This document shows positions 49,561 through 64,000 of a stretch of DNA of 64,000 bases, piece after piece (position 1 is the stretch's first letter; every line of letters begins with the position of its first letter). The notes under the pieces were generated by a model. The model was given only the letters and a program-made list of their open reading frames with translations. It was not told the origin of the DNA and did no database searches. Origin of the DNA: Pelecanus crispus. Its lineage: Eukaryota > Chordata > Aves > Pelecaniformes > Pelecanidae. The stretch spans positions 32,487,150-32,551,149 of the forward strand of contig NC_134653.1 in NCBI RefSeq assembly GCF_030463565.1, in the 5' to 3' direction. The translations under genes were made by a program, and so were the position numbers.

Positions 49561-50343
49561 GGATGAGGCTCCTGTCACGACAGAGCTGGGCGCAGCCCCG
49601 CGCTCACCCTTTCGCTGGATGAGGCTCCTGTCACGACAGAGCTGGGCGCAGCCCCGCGCTCACCCTTTCGCTGGATGAGGCTCCTGTCACGACAGAGCTG
49701 GGCGCAGCCCCGCGCTCACCCTTTCGCTGGATGAGGCTCCTGTCACGACAGAGCTGGGCGCAGCCCCGCGCTCACCCTTTCGCTGGATGAGGCTCCTGTC
49801 ACGACAGAGCTGGGCGCAGCCCCGCGCTCACCCTTTCGCTGGATGAGGCTCCTGTCACGACAGAGCTGGGCGCAGCCCCGCGCTCACCCTTTCGCTGGAT
49901 GAGGCTCCTGTCACGACAGAGCTGGGCGCAGCCCCGCGCTCACCCTTTCGCTGGATGAGGCTCCTGTCACGACAGAGCTGGGCGCAGCCCCGCGCTCACC
50001 CTTTCGCTGGATGAGGCTCCTGTCACGACAGAGCTAGGGGCAGCCCCGCGCTCACCCTTTCGCTGGATGAGGCTCCTGTCACGACAGAGCTGGGCGCAGC
50101 CCCGCACTCACCCTTTCGCTGGATGAAGCTCCTGTCACGACAGAGCTGGGCGCAGCCCCGCACTCATCCTTTCGCTGGATGAAGCTCCCGTCACGACAGA
50201 ATTGAGGGCAGCCCCCCCACACACACGGGCGGGCTGACACTCCTGTCACGATATACGGCCGGGGCAGCTCCGCCCCCAGCCCTCCGCGCTTGAGGCGCCT
50301 GTCGCAACAGCGCGCGCTCCGGCCGGCGGGCAGCTGCCCTCAG
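49561..50343. repeat. 56-bp CpG-rich minisatellite, 12 clear plus 2 decayed copies
   Basis: Units begin with GGATGAGGCTCCTGTCACGA at 49561, 49617, 49673, 49729, 49785, 49841, 49897, 49953, 50009, 50065, 50121 and 50177. Two decayed units in nearly the same register begin at about 50232 and 50288. The first eight copies look identical. The ninth has GCTAGGGG, the tenth and eleventh CCGCACTCA, the eleventh and twelfth GATGAAGC, and the last two keep little beyond CCTGTC. Each good unit has five CpG and an inverted repeat CTGTC-AC-GACAG. The period is not a multiple of three, so it encodes no repeat protein. It ends about 360 bases before the ATP2A2 CCAAT box. Confidence 0.97.
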
Positions 50344-50447
50344 CCGGCGCGCGCTGCCGCCAGGGCGAGCCCCGCTCCCCCCTCAGGCACCAGGCGCGGG
50401 TTGAGGCCGGGACAGAGGGCGGCCGCGGCGGTTCACGCCGGGGCAGC

Positions 50448-50461
50448 GGGGGGGGGGGGGG
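50448..50461. repeat. G14 homopolymer in the ATP2A2 upstream region
   Basis: Fourteen consecutive G lie about 250 bases before the CCAAT box. Such a run can form quadruplex structures and is also prone to length error in sequencing. Confidence 0.85.
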
Positions 50462-50639
50462 AGGACGGGACGACGGGGGCACGGGAAAGCGGCCGCCCCA
50501 CCTCGCCGCCCTCTCCCCCCGGCGAGGCGGAAGCGGCGCCGCCGGCCGCACGAGGCCCGCATCAGCCGCCCCCGCCTCCTCCGCGCCGAGGGCGGGCGGG
50601 CGCCGCGCCGCGCTGCGCAGGGCCCCGCCGCTTCCCGCT

Positions 50640-50800
50640 GCAGCCGCCTCAGCGCGGCGGGCGGGGCCCCGCCTCTCCCCCGCCCCGCGCCGCCCGCCCC
50701 GCCAATCAGCGGCGTCCACATGCCGCGGCGGCGAGAGGGGCCCGGGCGGCCCAGCTGCCATAAGTTACATTAGAGCAGCCGCCGCCGGTGCGCGACCGGA
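50640..50800 (+). promoter_or_regulatory. ATP2A2: ATP2A2 core promoter
   Basis: In order there are GC boxes (GGCGGGCGGGGC at about 50656-50668 and several CCCGCCC motifs), then a CCAAT box in an NF-Y context (CCAATCAGC from 50702). An E-box CACATG at about 50717 and an E-box CAGCTG at 50752-50757 follow, and a TATA-like CATAAGTTACA at 50759-50769. The CCAAT-to-TATA-like spacing of about 57 bases suits a start site near 50785-50800. Mammalian SERCA2 promoters are reported to have the same set of Sp1, CCAAT and TATA-like elements. The exact start site is not visible in sequence. Confidence 0.6.
50702..50710 (+). promoter_or_regulatory. ATP2A2: CCAAT box (NF-Y type) of ATP2A2
   Basis: CCAATCAGC matches the NF-Y consensus and sits upstream of a TATA-like element in a GC-box-rich promoter, the normal place for NF-Y binding. 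Confidence 0.65.

Positions 50801-64000
<13,200 letters not shown>

Noticed and set aside
49561..50232. Evenly spaced repeats resembling a CRISPR array
   Set aside because: The whole 56-bp unit is repeated without unique spacers, and the setting is a vertebrate CpG island. It is a minisatellite.
50246..50763. Long open frames on both strands (171 and 157 codons) upstream of ATP2A2
   Set aside because: They overlap each other in a CpG island where stop codons are scarce. The products are Pro/Ala/Arg/Gly low-complexity and the region has core-promoter elements, so they are compositional artefacts.

Overview
This is vertebrate genomic DNA, most likely from a bird or another sauropsid. It carries the 3' part of one gene and the 5' part of the next, both on the + strand. 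The evidence for a vertebrate is split genes with GT-AG introns of 0.1 to 8 kb, a CpG-island promoter and sparse coding sequence. The evidence for a sauropsid is the absence of Alu-, B1- or L1-like sequence, together with scattered old palindromic repeats and MIR-like fossils of a kind I associate with reptile and bird genomes. The IFT81 then ATP2A2 order matches the conserved amniote synteny (human 12q24). The species assignment is inference.

Layout. Positions 1-15563 hold the end of IFT81: eight coding exons encoding about 280 C-terminal residues up to the TGA at 15561-15563. IFT81 is the IFT-B coiled-coil partner of IFT74. Its 3' UTR probably runs to about 16.9 kb, where there is an AATAAA. 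From about 16.9 to 49.3 kb is a gene-free, AT-rich interval with only decayed repeats and simple sequence. From 49.35 kb the DNA turns CpG-rich. It contains a 56-bp tandem minisatellite (12 clear plus 2 decayed copies, 49561-50343), then the CpG-island promoter of ATP2A2 (SERCA2) with a CCAAT box, GC boxes and a TATA-like element. A long GC-, T- and GAG-rich 5' leader with one small upstream ORF follows. ATP2A2 coding exons 1-4 (51605-61148) encode residues 1-108: the start of the actuator region and transmembrane helices M1 and M2. They include an 18-nt microexon. The gene leaves the window in intron 4.

The two genes are functionally unrelated (ciliary transport and sarco/endoplasmic reticulum calcium uptake) and are simply neighbours. 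I see no novel protein-coding system. The most noteworthy items are the near-identical, CpG-dense, hairpin-forming minisatellite abutting the ATP2A2 promoter, the Arg-rich upstream ORF, the 18-nt microexon behind an 86-nt intron, a TEAD/MEF2-type motif cluster inside an IFT81 intron, and the consecutive weak splice donors around symmetric IFT81 exons.
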